This document shows, piece after piece, positions 8,575 to 18,783 of a stretch of 64,000 nt of DNA. The translations under genes and the position numbers were made by a program. The stretch covers positions 1,282,001 through 1,346,000 of the forward strand of contig NC_014410.1 in assembly GCF_000145615.1 (NCBI RefSeq). Direction: 5' to 3'. The notes under the pieces were generated by a model. The model was not told the DNA's origin, ran no database searches, and saw only the letters and a program-made list of their open reading frames with translations. The first letter of the stretch is position 1. Every line of letters starts with the position of its first letter. Origin of the DNA: Thermoanaerobacterium thermosaccharolyticum DSM 571 (GTDB lineage: Bacteria; Bacillota; Thermoanaerobacteria; Thermoanaerobacterales; Thermoanaerobacteraceae).

Positions 8575-8617
8575 CTTTGTATAAAGTGTCGATTTTTGTT
8601 TTTAAGGGGAGCAAAAC

Positions 8618-9643
8618 ATGATTAAAGTAGAAGGCAAAAGAAAAAAAGGACGAATAGCAATTATAATAATTTTCGTTTTCTTCGTGTTATCATCTGTACT
8701 CTATTATAAAAGTCTTTTTAAGCCTGTTGATAATAATTCAACACAGAAAGAGATTGTTATTCCATCAGGTTCTTCAACTGTTGAAATAGCAAAAATATTG
8801 CGCAGCAATAATCTCATAAGAAGTGAATGGTTCTTTATAATACGGGCACGTCTTTATGACAATGGTGTTCAAATGAAGGCTGGAAAATATCTTTTAAGTT
8901 CAAATATGACTACTGATGAAATAATAGAAAAGTTAAAAAACGGTAAATCAATAGTAGATACGATAAAATTCACCATACCTGAAGGGTTTACAGTAAGTGA
9001 AATCGCGGATCGCTTACAGCAAATGGGTATAGTTAATAAAAATGATTTTATAAATGAGGCTCAAAATGGAGTATTCAACTATGATTTTTTAAAAAATATT
9101 CCAAAAAATAGACCTGACCGCTTAGAAGGATATCTATTTCCAGATACTTATATAGTAAAAAAAGGGGTAAATGCACATGACATAATCAATCTCATGCTAT
9201 CTAGATTTGACGAAATATATAAAACCTATATAAAAGGAAATGAAACAAATGTTGGTATGTCAACTGATAAGATAATTATAATAGCGTCGATGATTGAAAA
9301 AGAAGCCAAAATTGACAAAGATAGACCTTTAATTGCAGGAGTAATATACAATAGATTGAACAAAAATATGAAATTGCAGATTGATGCAACTGTTGAATAT
9401 GCTTTAGGAAAGCATAAGGATAAACTATCACTTGATGATTTAAAAATTAATTCTCCATATAATACTTATATGAATTATGGACTTCCAATAGGTCCTATTA
9501 GCAATCCGGGATTAAAATCTATAGAAGCAGCATTAAATCCTGCAAAACACGACTATTACTACTATGTAGCTCAAAGTGATGGTTCTCACATATTTAGTAA
9601 GACATATATAGGTCAATTGGAAGCCGAAAAGAAAGTTAATTGA
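8618..9643 (+). CDS. mltG: Endolytic transglycosylase MltG (YceG-like)
   Basis: A 341-aa membrane-anchored enzyme that cleaves nascent peptidoglycan glycan strands near the elongation machinery. It has a basic N-terminus, one transmembrane helix (about residues 9-29), a LysM-like segment (VIPSGSSTVEIAKIL) and the YceG catalytic domain. That domain includes LEGYLFPDTY, the ASMIEKEAK motif with the catalytic Glu, and QIDATVEYALG. Its length is normal. It heads an mltG-trmR-trhP group that mirrors yrrL-yrrM-yrrN-yrrO in B. subtilis. Confidence 0.94.
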   Translation: MIKVEGKRKKGRIAIIIIFVFFVLSSVLYYKSLFKPVDNNSTQKEIVIPSGSSTVEIAKILRSNNLIRSEWFFIIRARLYDNGVQMKAGKYLLSSNMTTDEIIEKLKNGKSIVDTIKFTIPEGFTVSEIADRLQQMGIVNKNDFINEAQNGVFNYDFLKNIPKNRPDRLEGYLFPDTYIVKKGVNAHDIINLMLSRFDEIYKTYIKGNETNVGMSTDKIIIIASMIEKEAKIDKDRPLIAGVIYNRLNKNMKLQIDATVEYALGKHKDKLSLDDLKINSPYNTYMNYGLPIGPISNPGLKSIEAALNPAKHDYYYYVAQSDGSHIFSKTYIGQLEAEKKVN

Positions 9644-9665
9644 AGGTAAAGGGTGTTAATTATAG

Positions 9666-10307
9666 ATGATAGATTCTGATATTAAATTTGTAAGGCAATT
9701 ATTTGATGTAAAAAAAGGGTTACTTAAAGACATTGAAAATTACGCAAATGAGAAATTCATTCCTATCATAAAACCTGAAGTTGCTAGATTTTTAGAAACA
9801 ATTGTAAAAATTAAACAACCCCAAAATATACTTGAGATAGGTACAGCGATTGGTTATTCATCTATCATTATGCTCAAAGCATATAAAAATGCTAAAGTCC
9901 TTACAATAGAAAAAGATATTGATATGGCTGAGATGGCCAAAATAAATTTCATCAAGGCATCTTTAATTGATAGAGTTGAGCTGGTAAAAGGTGACGCTTT
10001 AGAGGTTTTACCTTGTCTTAGCAATAAATATGATTTGATATTTATAGATGCATCGAAAGGGCATTATAAAGAATTTTTTGATGAATCTTTAAGAGTTTTG
10101 AATGATGATGGTATTTTGATATGCGATAATATCTTATATAAAGGATATGTTACTAATGAAGTACATGTAAAACACAAACGTAGAACGATTGTTTATAGGA
10201 TGAGAGATTTTATTTCGTATGTTTTAGATAGAAAAGATATTACCACAACAATTATTCCTATAGGTGATGGATTGTCAATAAGTGTAAAGGAGGAAAAAAA
10301 TGATTGA
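9666..10307 (+). CDS. trmR: tRNA 5-hydroxyuridine methyltransferase TrmR (YrrM-like O-methyltransferase)
   Basis: A 213-aa SAM-dependent class I O-methyltransferase. The SAM-binding loop LEIGTAIGYSSI lies near residues 55-66, and the acidic motif IDASKGHYKEFF follows. In B. subtilis the YrrM homologue TrmR makes 5-methoxyuridine at wobble position 34 from 5-hydroxyuridine. The assignment rests on the neighbouring U32 gene, which overlaps it by 8 bp and belongs to the family that makes the hydroxyuridine. A catechol-type methyltransferase is the alternative. Confidence 0.85.
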   Translation: MIDSDIKFVRQLFDVKKGLLKDIENYANEKFIPIIKPEVARFLETIVKIKQPQNILEIGTAIGYSSIIMLKAYKNAKVLTIEKDIDMAEMAKINFIKASLIDRVELVKGDALEVLPCLSNKYDLIFIDASKGHYKEFFDESLRVLNDDGILICDNILYKGYVTNEVHVKHKRRTIVYRMRDFISYVLDRKDITTTIIPIGDGLSISVKEEKND

Positions 10308-11511
10308 GCTTTTATCACCTGCAGGTGATATAGAAAGGGTTAAGATTGCAGTAAATTACGGTGCAGATGCTGTGTACTTTGGGGGAAATAATTATGGGCT
10401 TAGGGCTTCTGTCGGATTTAGCTTAGATGAAATCAAATACGCGGTGGAATATATAAAAAAATATGATAAGAAAGCATATTTAACTGTGAATATTTTCCCT
10501 CATAATGAAGATCTTGTGGAGTTGCCTGAATACATCTATGAAGTAAGCAAAACTGGTATAGATGCTGTAATAGTTTCGGATCTTGGGGTTTTTTCAGTAA
10601 TAAAGGATGTTGCGCCAAAACTCGAGATTCATATAAGTACACAAGCAAATAATGTTAATTATAGAAGTGCAATTTTTTGGCATGACCTTGGTGCAAAGCG
10701 TATAGTTTTGGCAAGAGAGTTGTCATTAGAAGAGATAAAAGAAATCAGAGAAAAAACTCCTGATGATTTAGAATTGGAAGTTTTTATTCATGGAGCAATG
10801 TGTATTTCTTATTCGGGCAGATGTTTGCTTAGCAATTATTTAACTGGTCGAGATGCAAATAAAGGTGAATGTACACATCCTTGTAGGTGGAAATATTATC
10901 TTGTTGAAGAGAAAAGACCTGGTCAATATATGAGCATTGAAGAAGACGATAGAGGAACATATATAATGAATTCGAAAGATCTATGTATGATTAAATACAT
11001 TCCAGATATTATAAAGGCGGGTGCAACTAGTCTTAAGATTGAAGGTAGAAACAAAAGCTCATATTACGTTGCTGTTGTTACAAAAGCATATAGAAAGGCT
11101 ATAGATGATTACCTAGAATTTGGCGATAAATATGTTTTTGATGAAAGTCTTTTGGAAGAGTTAGGCAAGGTTAGCAATAGAGATTTTACGACTGGATTTT
11201 ATTTTGGGAAGCCGGGAGCTGAGTCCCATAATTATGGCACATCGTCGTATATAAGAAATTACAATATTGTAGGAATGGTCCTCGATTATGACGAAGAAAA
11301 TGGATTTGCAATAGTTGAGCAGAGAAATAGATTCTTTTTAGGTGATGAAGTTGAAATTATTGGCCCGCATGATATGTTTACTGAGGTTATCAATAGGATG
11401 TATGATGCAGATGGAAATGAAATAGATGTTGCACCACATCCACAAATGATAGTTAAAATACCATTTAAAAGGAAAGTTGAGAAATACTATATGATAAGGA
11501 AAAAAGCTTAA
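10300..11511 (+). CDS. trhP: Peptidase U32 family tRNA hydroxylation protein (TrhP-like)
   Basis: A 403-aa U32-family protein. Members such as TrhP (YegQ) and YrrN/YrrO carry out prephenate-dependent hydroxylation of wobble uridine; despite the name they are not shown to be peptidases. The N-terminus ELLSPAGDIERVKIAVNYGA and the Cys motif with CISYSGRC plus ECTHPCRW (Cys near 168, 176, 192, 196) are characteristic and probably hold a cluster or metal. B. subtilis has two subunits (YrrN and YrrO); only one gene is present here. It overlaps trmR by 8 bp and ends at a terminator. Confidence 0.85.
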   Translation: MIELLSPAGDIERVKIAVNYGADAVYFGGNNYGLRASVGFSLDEIKYAVEYIKKYDKKAYLTVNIFPHNEDLVELPEYIYEVSKTGIDAVIVSDLGVFSVIKDVAPKLEIHISTQANNVNYRSAIFWHDLGAKRIVLARELSLEEIKEIREKTPDDLELEVFIHGAMCISYSGRCLLSNYLTGRDANKGECTHPCRWKYYLVEEKRPGQYMSIEEDDRGTYIMNSKDLCMIKYIPDIIKAGATSLKIEGRNKSSYYVAVVTKAYRKAIDDYLEFGDKYVFDESLLEELGKVSNRDFTTGFYFGKPGAESHNYGTSSYIRNYNIVGMVLDYDEENGFAIVEQRNRFFLGDEVEIIGPHDMFTEVINRMYDADGNEIDVAPHPQMIVKIPFKRKVEKYYMIRKKA

Positions 11512-11525
11512 TTTATGTATGTGAA

Positions 11526-11566
11526 ACTCCTTTAAGGGAATAATAATCCTAGAAAGGAGTTTTTTT
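11526..11566 (+). terminator. Terminator hairpin whose 3' arm is the ribosome binding site of the PBP gene
   Basis: ACTCCTTT (11526-11533) pairs over 8 bp with AAAGGAGT (11553-11560), followed by seven T residues. The AAAGGAG in the 3' arm is also the Shine-Dalgarno sequence for ATG 11567. The hairpin should end the mltG-trhP transcript and, in read-through RNA, hide the ribosome binding site. Confidence 0.75.
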
Positions 11567-13171
11567 ATGTATAAAAAAAATATTAGAATAATTACATTAA
11601 GTGCAATTATTACATTATTGATATCTATTTTACTGATAAGATTATTTTATATTCAATATATAAAAGGAGAAACATATGCTAAAATTGCTGTTGAACAGAA
11701 GATAGAGAGTTTAAATTTAGAAAAGAGAAGAGGGGAAATCTATGATAGAAATTTAATACCTTTTGTTGATAGAACTTCTTCAGAATATATTTATGCTATA
11801 CCAGGTATGATTGTAAACAAAAAAACGGCTTCAATAATTTTAAATAAAATAACAGGAATTTCAGACTTAGAAATATATAAAGATTTAAATTCCGAAAAGG
11901 ATATTATTAAATATAAATGTAAATATACGTACAAAGGAAATTTACCAATTGGACTCTTTAAGATGGATATACCTCAAAGATATGATTCTAATTCTTTAGC
12001 AAGGCATGTAATAGGTTATTATGGAATTATAAGTTATGGTTTGGAAAACACATTTAATAAAACATTAAGTTCTAATGGAATTGAATCTGTTGCCGTTTTT
12101 AAAGATAATTACAACGATTATTTAAAAGGCTTAGGTGTTAAGATTATAAACTCTCAAAATAAAGTATTTTCCATTGAGACTACACTGGATTATCATATTC
12201 AAAAAGCAGTAGAGGATATTTTAGATAAAAATGCAATAAATGGCGCTGCAGTCGTACTGGATGTGAAAAATGGCGATATTTTAGCTATGGCTTCAAGACC
12301 AAATTATGATCAAAATAAGGTAAGCAGTTACCTTGAAAGCAAAAATGAAGAATTGATGAATAAAGCATTGATGGAATATCCGCCAGGTTCCATATTTAAA
12401 ATTATAGTAGCCTCTGCGGCTTTGGAAAATAAAAAAGTAAATATATACGATAATTTTATAGATGAGCCATATATAAATATAGATGGTGTGATTTATCATA
12501 ATTTCATGGATGAATCAAATGGTTTAATAAATATTGACAAGGCATTTGAAGTTTCATCAAATACTACTTTTATAAAGATTGGGCAGAAAACAGGAGGCAG
12601 CAATATAATTGATATGGCAAAAAAGTTCGGAATTACGAAAGATGATAATTTACCTGTAGAAGAACAAGTAGGTACATTGCCTTCTTTGAAAAATACATAT
12701 GGCGCAGGAATTGGAAATCTTTCAATTGGTCAAGGAGATGTTACTATGACTCCTCTGCAAGCTGCTGATATTGCAGCTACAATTGCAAATGATGGTATAA
12801 GAAATATACCAAATCTTTTGAAAGCTATTGTGGATGAAAATGGTACGGTGGTTGAAAACATTCATAAGACGAATTCATACAGAGTAATTAGTGAAAGTAC
12901 AGCATTAAGTGTAAAGCAAATGATGAGGGATGTTGTCATCAATGGAACAGGCAAAAATGCGGAGACAGAATATAAATCTGCTGGGAAAACTGGTTCGGCA
13001 GAAGTAAACAGAGAAAAAAACATATATCACGCATGGTTTACAGGCTTTGTTCCGTATGACAAACCTGTCTATGCCATATCTGTGTTTGTGAAAAATGGCG
13101 ATATAGGAGGAATTAATGCGGCGCCAATATTTAAAGAAATCGCTAATGAAATAATGAAATATTATAAATAA
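11567..13171 (+). CDS. Class B penicillin-binding protein (PBP2-like transpeptidase)
   Basis: A 534-aa membrane-anchored D,D-transpeptidase. One N-terminal transmembrane helix (about residues 8-29) is followed by a short dimerisation domain (EKRRGEIYDRN) and then the transpeptidase domain. The active-site SxxK is S275-K278 in PPGSIFK, an SxN follows in EVSSNTTF, and the third motif is KTGSAE near residue 472. It is short for PBP2/SpoVD and has no PASTA domain. Placement directly before sigK suggests a sporulation role, but that is inference. The ribosome binding site is inside the upstream terminator stem. Confidence 0.85.
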   Translation: MYKKNIRIITLSAIITLLISILLIRLFYIQYIKGETYAKIAVEQKIESLNLEKRRGEIYDRNLIPFVDRTSSEYIYAIPGMIVNKKTASIILNKITGISDLEIYKDLNSEKDIIKYKCKYTYKGNLPIGLFKMDIPQRYDSNSLARHVIGYYGIISYGLENTFNKTLSSNGIESVAVFKDNYNDYLKGLGVKIINSQNKVFSIETTLDYHIQKAVEDILDKNAINGAAVVLDVKNGDILAMASRPNYDQNKVSSYLESKNEELMNKALMEYPPGSIFKIIVASAALENKKVNIYDNFIDEPYINIDGVIYHNFMDESNGLINIDKAFEVSSNTTFIKIGQKTGGSNIIDMAKKFGITKDDNLPVEEQVGTLPSLKNTYGAGIGNLSIGQGDVTMTPLQAADIAATIANDGIRNIPNLLKAIVDENGTVVENIHKTNSYRVISESTALSVKQMMRDVVINGTGKNAETEYKSAGKTGSAEVNREKNIYHAWFTGFVPYDKPVYAISVFVKNGDIGGINAAPIFKEIANEIMKYYK

Positions 13172-13238
13172 GACTTGCACCCAAACATTTTAGGTTGCAT
13201 ATATTTTATATGTGACTTAAAATATGGAGGTGTCAATA

Positions 13239-13934
13239 ATGTGGGCAGCACTTATTGCACTAATTACGTCTATTGTAAAAGATATAATTAATTTTGGCTA
13301 TTTAACAAATGCTAGTTCATTTCCCCAGCCTTTGACAGCGGAAGAAGAAAAAAAGTATTTTGAAGCCTATAAAAATGGTGACGAAGAAGCGAAAAACATT
13401 TTAATTGAAAGAAACTTAAGACTTGTTGCACATATTGTTAAGAAATATAGCAATACAGGGAAAGATGTCGATGACCTGATATCGATAGGGACAATTGGAC
13501 TTATAAAAGCTATTTCAACTTATGATGCTTCAAAAGGAACACACTTGGCAACATATGCAGCCCGATGCATTGAAAACGAAATATTGATGTCATTGAGATC
13601 TGAAAAAAAGATAAAATCGGAGATTTCATTGCAAGATCCTATAGGTATTGACAAAGAAGGCAATGCAATTTCGTTAATTGACATATTGGGTACAGAAACA
13701 GATGAAGTCAGCGATCAAGTAGAGTTAGAGATGCAGATAAAAAAATTATATAGCAAGATAAATAGTGTCCTTAAAAATAGGGAAAGGTTGATAATAGAAT
13801 TGAGATATGGGCTTGTAAATGGTGGTGCTAAGACGCAAAGGGAAATAGCAAAGATGCTTGGTATTTCAAGGTCATATGTATCAAGAATAGAGAAGAAAGC
13901 ATTAAGCAAATTGTTTAAAGAAATGATTATGTAA
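13239..13934 (+). CDS. sigK: RNA polymerase sporulation sigma factor SigK
   Basis: The late mother-cell sigma factor, 231 aa. The N-terminus MWAALIALITSIVKDIINF resembles the membrane-associated pro-sequence removed during activation, and the family signature FGYLTNASSFPQPLTAEEE follows. Region 2 (LRLVAHIVKKYSNTGKDVDDL) and region 4 (KMLGISRSYVSRIEKKA) are intact. ATG 13239 is chosen because GGAGGTG precedes it; an earlier in-frame ATG overlaps that site. The gene is continuous, with no skin-type insertion element. Confidence 0.95.
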   Translation: MWAALIALITSIVKDIINFGYLTNASSFPQPLTAEEEKKYFEAYKNGDEEAKNILIERNLRLVAHIVKKYSNTGKDVDDLISIGTIGLIKAISTYDASKGTHLATYAARCIENEILMSLRSEKKIKSEISLQDPIGIDKEGNAISLIDILGTETDEVSDQVELEMQIKKLYSKINSVLKNRERLIIELRYGLVNGGAKTQREIAKMLGISRSYVSRIEKKALSKLFKEMIM

Positions 13935-13965
13935 AAAGTATATCTACTCAGATATACTTTTTTTA
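13935..13965 (+). terminator. Intrinsic terminator after sigK
   Basis: AAAGTATATCT pairs with AGATATACTTT around an ACTC loop, followed by TTTT. Confidence 0.85.
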
Positions 13966-13990
13966 ATTTAACTAAATAAAAGTTTTAAGT

Positions 13991-14020
13991 TTGTACTTAT
14001 TATTTTTCATATGTTATAAT
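13991..14020 (+). promoter_or_regulatory. Sigma-A promoter for gdhA
   Basis: TTGTAC (13991-13996) and TATAAT (14015-14020) with an 18-nt spacer, 40 nt before the start codon. Confidence 0.6.
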
Positions 14021-14030
14021 TTATAAATAA

Positions 14031-15395
<1,365 letters not shown>

Positions 15396-15461
15396 TAATG
15401 CAATATGTTTAGATATTATGGTGCACATTAAAATCTTAAGATTTATTCAAAATTATCTAAG

Positions 15462-15490
15462 AACTGTCTATATTGACAGTTTATTTTTTT
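15462..15490 (+). terminator. Intrinsic terminator after gdhA
   Basis: AACTGTC (15462-15468) pairs with GACAGTT (15475-15481) around TATATT and is followed by ATTTTTTT. Confidence 0.85.
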
Positions 15491-15528
15491 ATAAAGTATA
15501 ATTAAAAAGTAAGTTTGGGGTGAATTTA

Positions 15529-16014
15529 TTGTATAAAAAATTGATTCCTGATATGTATGTAAATTCAATATACGATATAAATTTTGAAGAATTAAAAGAA
15601 AGAGGTATAACTTCATTAGTTTTTGATATTGATAATACTCTTGTACCTCAAAAAGTTTTAAGTGCAGATAGAAAAGTTATTAATTTATTTAGGTTTTTAA
15701 AATCAAAAGGATTTAAAGTTTGTTTGATATCTAATAATACGACAAAAAGGGTTAATAATTTTACAAAAAATACAGGTGTTCAAGGAGTTTCTTGGGCAAT
15801 CAAGCCAAGAAAAGCCGCTTTTTATAAGGCTTTAAAAATACTTAATTCTAAGCCTGAAGAAACTGCTATCATTGGCGACCAAATTTTTACAGACATACTT
15901 GGTGGTCACAGAGTTGGCCTTTTTACTATATTAGTGCCGCCTTTATCAAGTGATGAATTTGGATGGACTAAATTGATGAGGAAGCTTGAAAGAAGAGTAT
16001 TGAAAAAGGTGTGA
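15529..16014 (+). CDS. YqeG family HAD-superfamily phosphatase
   Basis: A 161-aa HAD subfamily IIIA phosphatase. The nucleophile motif FDIDNTLVP occupies about residues 36-44, LISNNTTKR carries the second motif, and IGDQIFTDILGGHRVG the third. The substrate is unknown. TTG 15529 is preferred since GGGGTG lies at 15517-15522 with correct spacing. It precedes aroE by 6 nt; yqeG and aroE are also neighbours in B. subtilis. Confidence 0.88.
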   Translation: MYKKLIPDMYVNSIYDINFEELKERGITSLVFDIDNTLVPQKVLSADRKVINLFRFLKSKGFKVCLISNNTTKRVNNFTKNTGVQGVSWAIKPRKAAFYKALKILNSKPEETAIIGDQIFTDILGGHRVGLFTILVPPLSSDEFGWTKLMRKLERRVLKKV

Positions 16015-16020
16015 AAAATT

Positions 16021-16872
16021 ATGCACGTTAATGCAAAAACTGATATTTACGGGATAATCGGACATCCTATTGGACATAGCCTGTCGCCATTTATACATAA
16101 TGCTGCATTTGAAAGTGTTAATTTAAACTCAGTGTACGTATCCTTTGATGTACATGAAGAAAATTTGAAAGATGCGATTTTAGGTATAAAAGCGTTAGGA
16201 ATAAAGGGTATAAATGTTACGGTGCCTCATAAAGAAAATGTTATGAAATATCTAGATTATATATCTGATGAAGCAAAGCTAATAGGTGCAGTCAACACAA
16301 TTAAAAATAATAATGGAATATTAGAAGGCTACAACACTGATGTTACAGGGTTTACTGAATCGCTTAAAGAGCATGATATAGTAGTTGAAGGGAAAAATGC
16401 GGTAATACTTGGTGCTGGTGGTGCAGCGCGAGCTGTTGCAGTAGGTCTTTCGCTTACAGGTGTCAAATCAATAATGATTGCAAATAGATCAAAAGAAAAG
16501 GCAAGAAATCTTAGTAACTACATAAAAAATAATCTAGGAATAAATTGTATTGATGTTACGTATGATGATTTAAATCAGCTAGAAGAAATAGACATTCTTG
16601 TAAATGTAACCAGCGTCGGAATGTTTCCAGATATAAATTTGTCGCCTGTAGATGAAAGCATCGCAGTAAAAGCTAAATTTGTTTATGATATTATTTATAA
16701 CCCTGAAAAAACGCAATTGCTAAGTTATGCTGAAAAACACAGCATTAGAAATCTTAATGGATTTGATATGCTTATTAACCAAGCAAATCATTCTTTTAAA
16801 ATATGGACGGGTATGAATTTCAATAAAAATATTATTTTAAATACTCTAAAAAAGAAGGATTTTGTTAAATAA
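16021..16872 (+). CDS. aroE: Shikimate dehydrogenase
   Basis: A 283-aa NADPH-dependent enzyme that reduces 3-dehydroshikimate to shikimate in aromatic amino acid synthesis. The substrate-binding GHPIGHSLSPFIHN at the N-terminus, NVTVPHKENVM, and the nucleotide-binding VILGAGGAARAVA with the following NRSKEKA are all present. Its length is normal. Two other shikimate pathway genes, aroK and aroQ, lie on the far side of the pilus operon. Confidence 0.96.
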   Translation: MHVNAKTDIYGIIGHPIGHSLSPFIHNAAFESVNLNSVYVSFDVHEENLKDAILGIKALGIKGINVTVPHKENVMKYLDYISDEAKLIGAVNTIKNNNGILEGYNTDVTGFTESLKEHDIVVEGKNAVILGAGGAARAVAVGLSLTGVKSIMIANRSKEKARNLSNYIKNNLGINCIDVTYDDLNQLEEIDILVNVTSVGMFPDINLSPVDESIAVKAKFVYDIIYNPEKTQLLSYAEKHSIRNLNGFDMLINQANHSFKIWTGMNFNKNIILNTLKKKDFVK

Positions 16873-16917
16873 TGTAGAATATAATCTATATGTAATTTCA
16901 TTTTTTGCATAAATTTA

Positions 16918-17015
16918 GAATTGATAGACGTAGATGATGTGAGTCTATATTTGGGCGCTTTACGACTCATTGATATAGTGGCGCAACCGGCATCATTGTC
17001 GGCTTTATTTATTTT
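16918..17015 (+). promoter_or_regulatory. Cyclic-di-GMP-II riboswitch leading the type IV pilus operon
   Basis: The conserved blocks of the class II c-di-GMP aptamer appear in order: GATGATG (16933-16939), a TTTGGGC-type block (16950-16956) and GGCGCAACCGG (16980-16990). TGAGTC (16940-16945) pairs with GACTCA (16964-16969) as the pseudoknot, and GCGCT (16954-16958) pairs with GGCGC (16980-16984). The same positions pair with different bases in the Clostridium acetobutylicum aptamer as I recall it, which supports the call. An expression-platform hairpin, CCGGC (16987-16991) with GTCGG (16998-17002), runs into a T-rich tail. It competes with GATGATG-CATCATT pairing, which suggests that ligand promotes read-through. 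The direction of control is inference. Confidence 0.85.
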
Positions 17016-17028
17016 GGAGGGGTCCTTA

Positions 17029-18723
17029 ATGATAAAAAAGAAATTAGGAGACCTTCTCGTAGAAGTCGGTCTAATAGATGAAAATCAGCTTAATAATGCT
17101 ATAAAAATTCAAAAGATGACAGGTGAAAAACTTGGCAAAATACTTGTTAAAGAGGGTTATTTGACTGAAGAGCAAATCATTGAGGCCTTAGAATTTCAGC
17201 TAGGGATACCTCATATCGATATAAAAAAAGTTTTTATTGACCCCAATGTTGCTAAACTGATTCCGGAGTCATTAGCTAAAAGGCATGTTGCAATACCTAT
17301 AAAAAAGGAAAATGATGGTCTATTAGTTGCAATGGCAGACCCTCTTAACATTTTTGCTATAGATGATATTAAGCTTATAACGAAACAAGAAGTGAAACCA
17401 TTGATTGCTTCTGAAGATGGCATATTAAAAGCGATTGATAGGGTGTTTGGCAAGGAAGAAGCGGAAAAGGCAGTACAGGACTTTAAGAAAGAGCTAAGCC
17501 AAAATGGTGTGGAAATTGATAGCAATTTATTAAAAAATATTACTGAGGATGAGATAAACAATGCACCTGCAGTTAGGCTTGTCAATTCGATCATTGAGCA
17601 GGCAGTTAAAAACCGTGCATCTGATGTACATATAGAGCCTACAGAGAATGATTTGAGGATAAGATTTAGAGTTGATGGTGAACTACATGAAGCAATGAGA
17701 GTTTTTAAAAGCACTCAAGGACCTGTCATAACAAGAATAAAAATAATGGCGAATATGAATATTGCAGAAAGAAGATTGCCGCAAGATGGAAAGATTGAAA
17801 CAAATGTGGATGGCAAAAATATCGATATAAGAGTGTCCTCATTGCCTACGATTTATGGAGAAAAACTTGTACTTAGGATATTGGATAAAAGCGGTTATAT
17901 TATCACGAAGGATAAATTGGGTTTAAATAATGACGACATGAAGTTATTTGATGATTTACTGCGCCATCCCAATGGCATAATTCTTCTTACAGGTCCTACC
18001 GGAAGCGGAAAGACTACAACACTTTATGCCATGTTAAATGAACTTAATAAGCCTGATATAAATATAATAACCGTTGAAGACCCTGTTGAATATACGCTTG
18101 AAGGTTTGAATCAAGTACAAGTCAATGAAAAAGCAGGCCTTACGTTTGCAGCGGCTTTAAGATCCATTTTAAGGCAGGATCCCGATATAATAATGATTGG
18201 TGAAATAAGAGATAGAGAAACTGCAGAAATAGCGATAAGATCGTCTATTACTGGGCATTTGGTTTTATCTACATTGCATACAAATGACTCTGCAGGTGCG
18301 ATAACAAGGCTAATAGATATGGGAATAGAACCATATCTTGTTTCTTCATCGATTGTTGGCGTTATTGCGCAAAGGTTGGCAAGGAAAATATGCAATAACT
18401 GTAAGATAGAGTATGAGGCATCTCACAGAGAAAAGCTTATTCTCGGACTGGATACGGAAAAATCTCTTAAATTGTATAAAGGTAAAGGCTGTGCCGTCTG
18501 TAATAAAACAGGCTATAGAGGCAGAATTCCAATATATGAAATAATGATGATGACGCCTAAAATAAAAGAACTTACAAATGAAAAAGCTCCGGCAGATGCG
18601 ATTACAAATGAAGCTGTATCAAATGGCATGAATACACTTAGAGAAAGTGCCAGAAAGCTTGTTTTAGATGGTATTACCACAATTGATGAAATGCTAAGGT
18701 TGACATATGATGACAAGTACTAG
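17029..18723 (+). CDS. pilB: Type IV pilus extension ATPase PilB (GspE family)
   Basis: A 564-aa hexameric ATPase that drives pilin polymerisation at the inner face of the membrane. The N-terminus is an MshEN domain with two KLGDLLVEVGLI / KLGKILVKEGYL repeats and a following LEFQLGIP; this domain binds c-di-GMP in MshE and some PilB proteins. The Walker A GPTGSGKTTT is at residues 321-330, the Asp and His boxes follow, and a zinc-binding CNNCK...CAVC set lies near 455-490. ATG 17029 is chosen for its GGAGGGG ribosome binding site. First gene of the pilus operon. Confidence 0.95.
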   Translation: MIKKKLGDLLVEVGLIDENQLNNAIKIQKMTGEKLGKILVKEGYLTEEQIIEALEFQLGIPHIDIKKVFIDPNVAKLIPESLAKRHVAIPIKKENDGLLVAMADPLNIFAIDDIKLITKQEVKPLIASEDGILKAIDRVFGKEEAEKAVQDFKKELSQNGVEIDSNLLKNITEDEINNAPAVRLVNSIIEQAVKNRASDVHIEPTENDLRIRFRVDGELHEAMRVFKSTQGPVITRIKIMANMNIAERRLPQDGKIETNVDGKNIDIRVSSLPTIYGEKLVLRILDKSGYIITKDKLGLNNDDMKLFDDLLRHPNGIILLTGPTGSGKTTTLYAMLNELNKPDINIITVEDPVEYTLEGLNQVQVNEKAGLTFAAALRSILRQDPDIIMIGEIRDRETAEIAIRSSITGHLVLSTLHTNDSAGAITRLIDMGIEPYLVSSSIVGVIAQRLARKICNNCKIEYEASHREKLILGLDTEKSLKLYKGKGCAVCNKTGYRGRIPIYEIMMMTPKIKELTNEKAPADAITNEAVSNGMNTLRESARKLVLDGITTIDEMLRLTYDDKY

Positions 18724-18783
18724 TCAGCAAATTTAAATAAATTGTCAGTTTATGCTTTTAAATTACTTGCTAAAGGTGATAAG

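Noticed and set aside
13239-13934. Skin-type interruption of sigK
   Set aside because: The reading frame is continuous and no recombinase or repeat is present.
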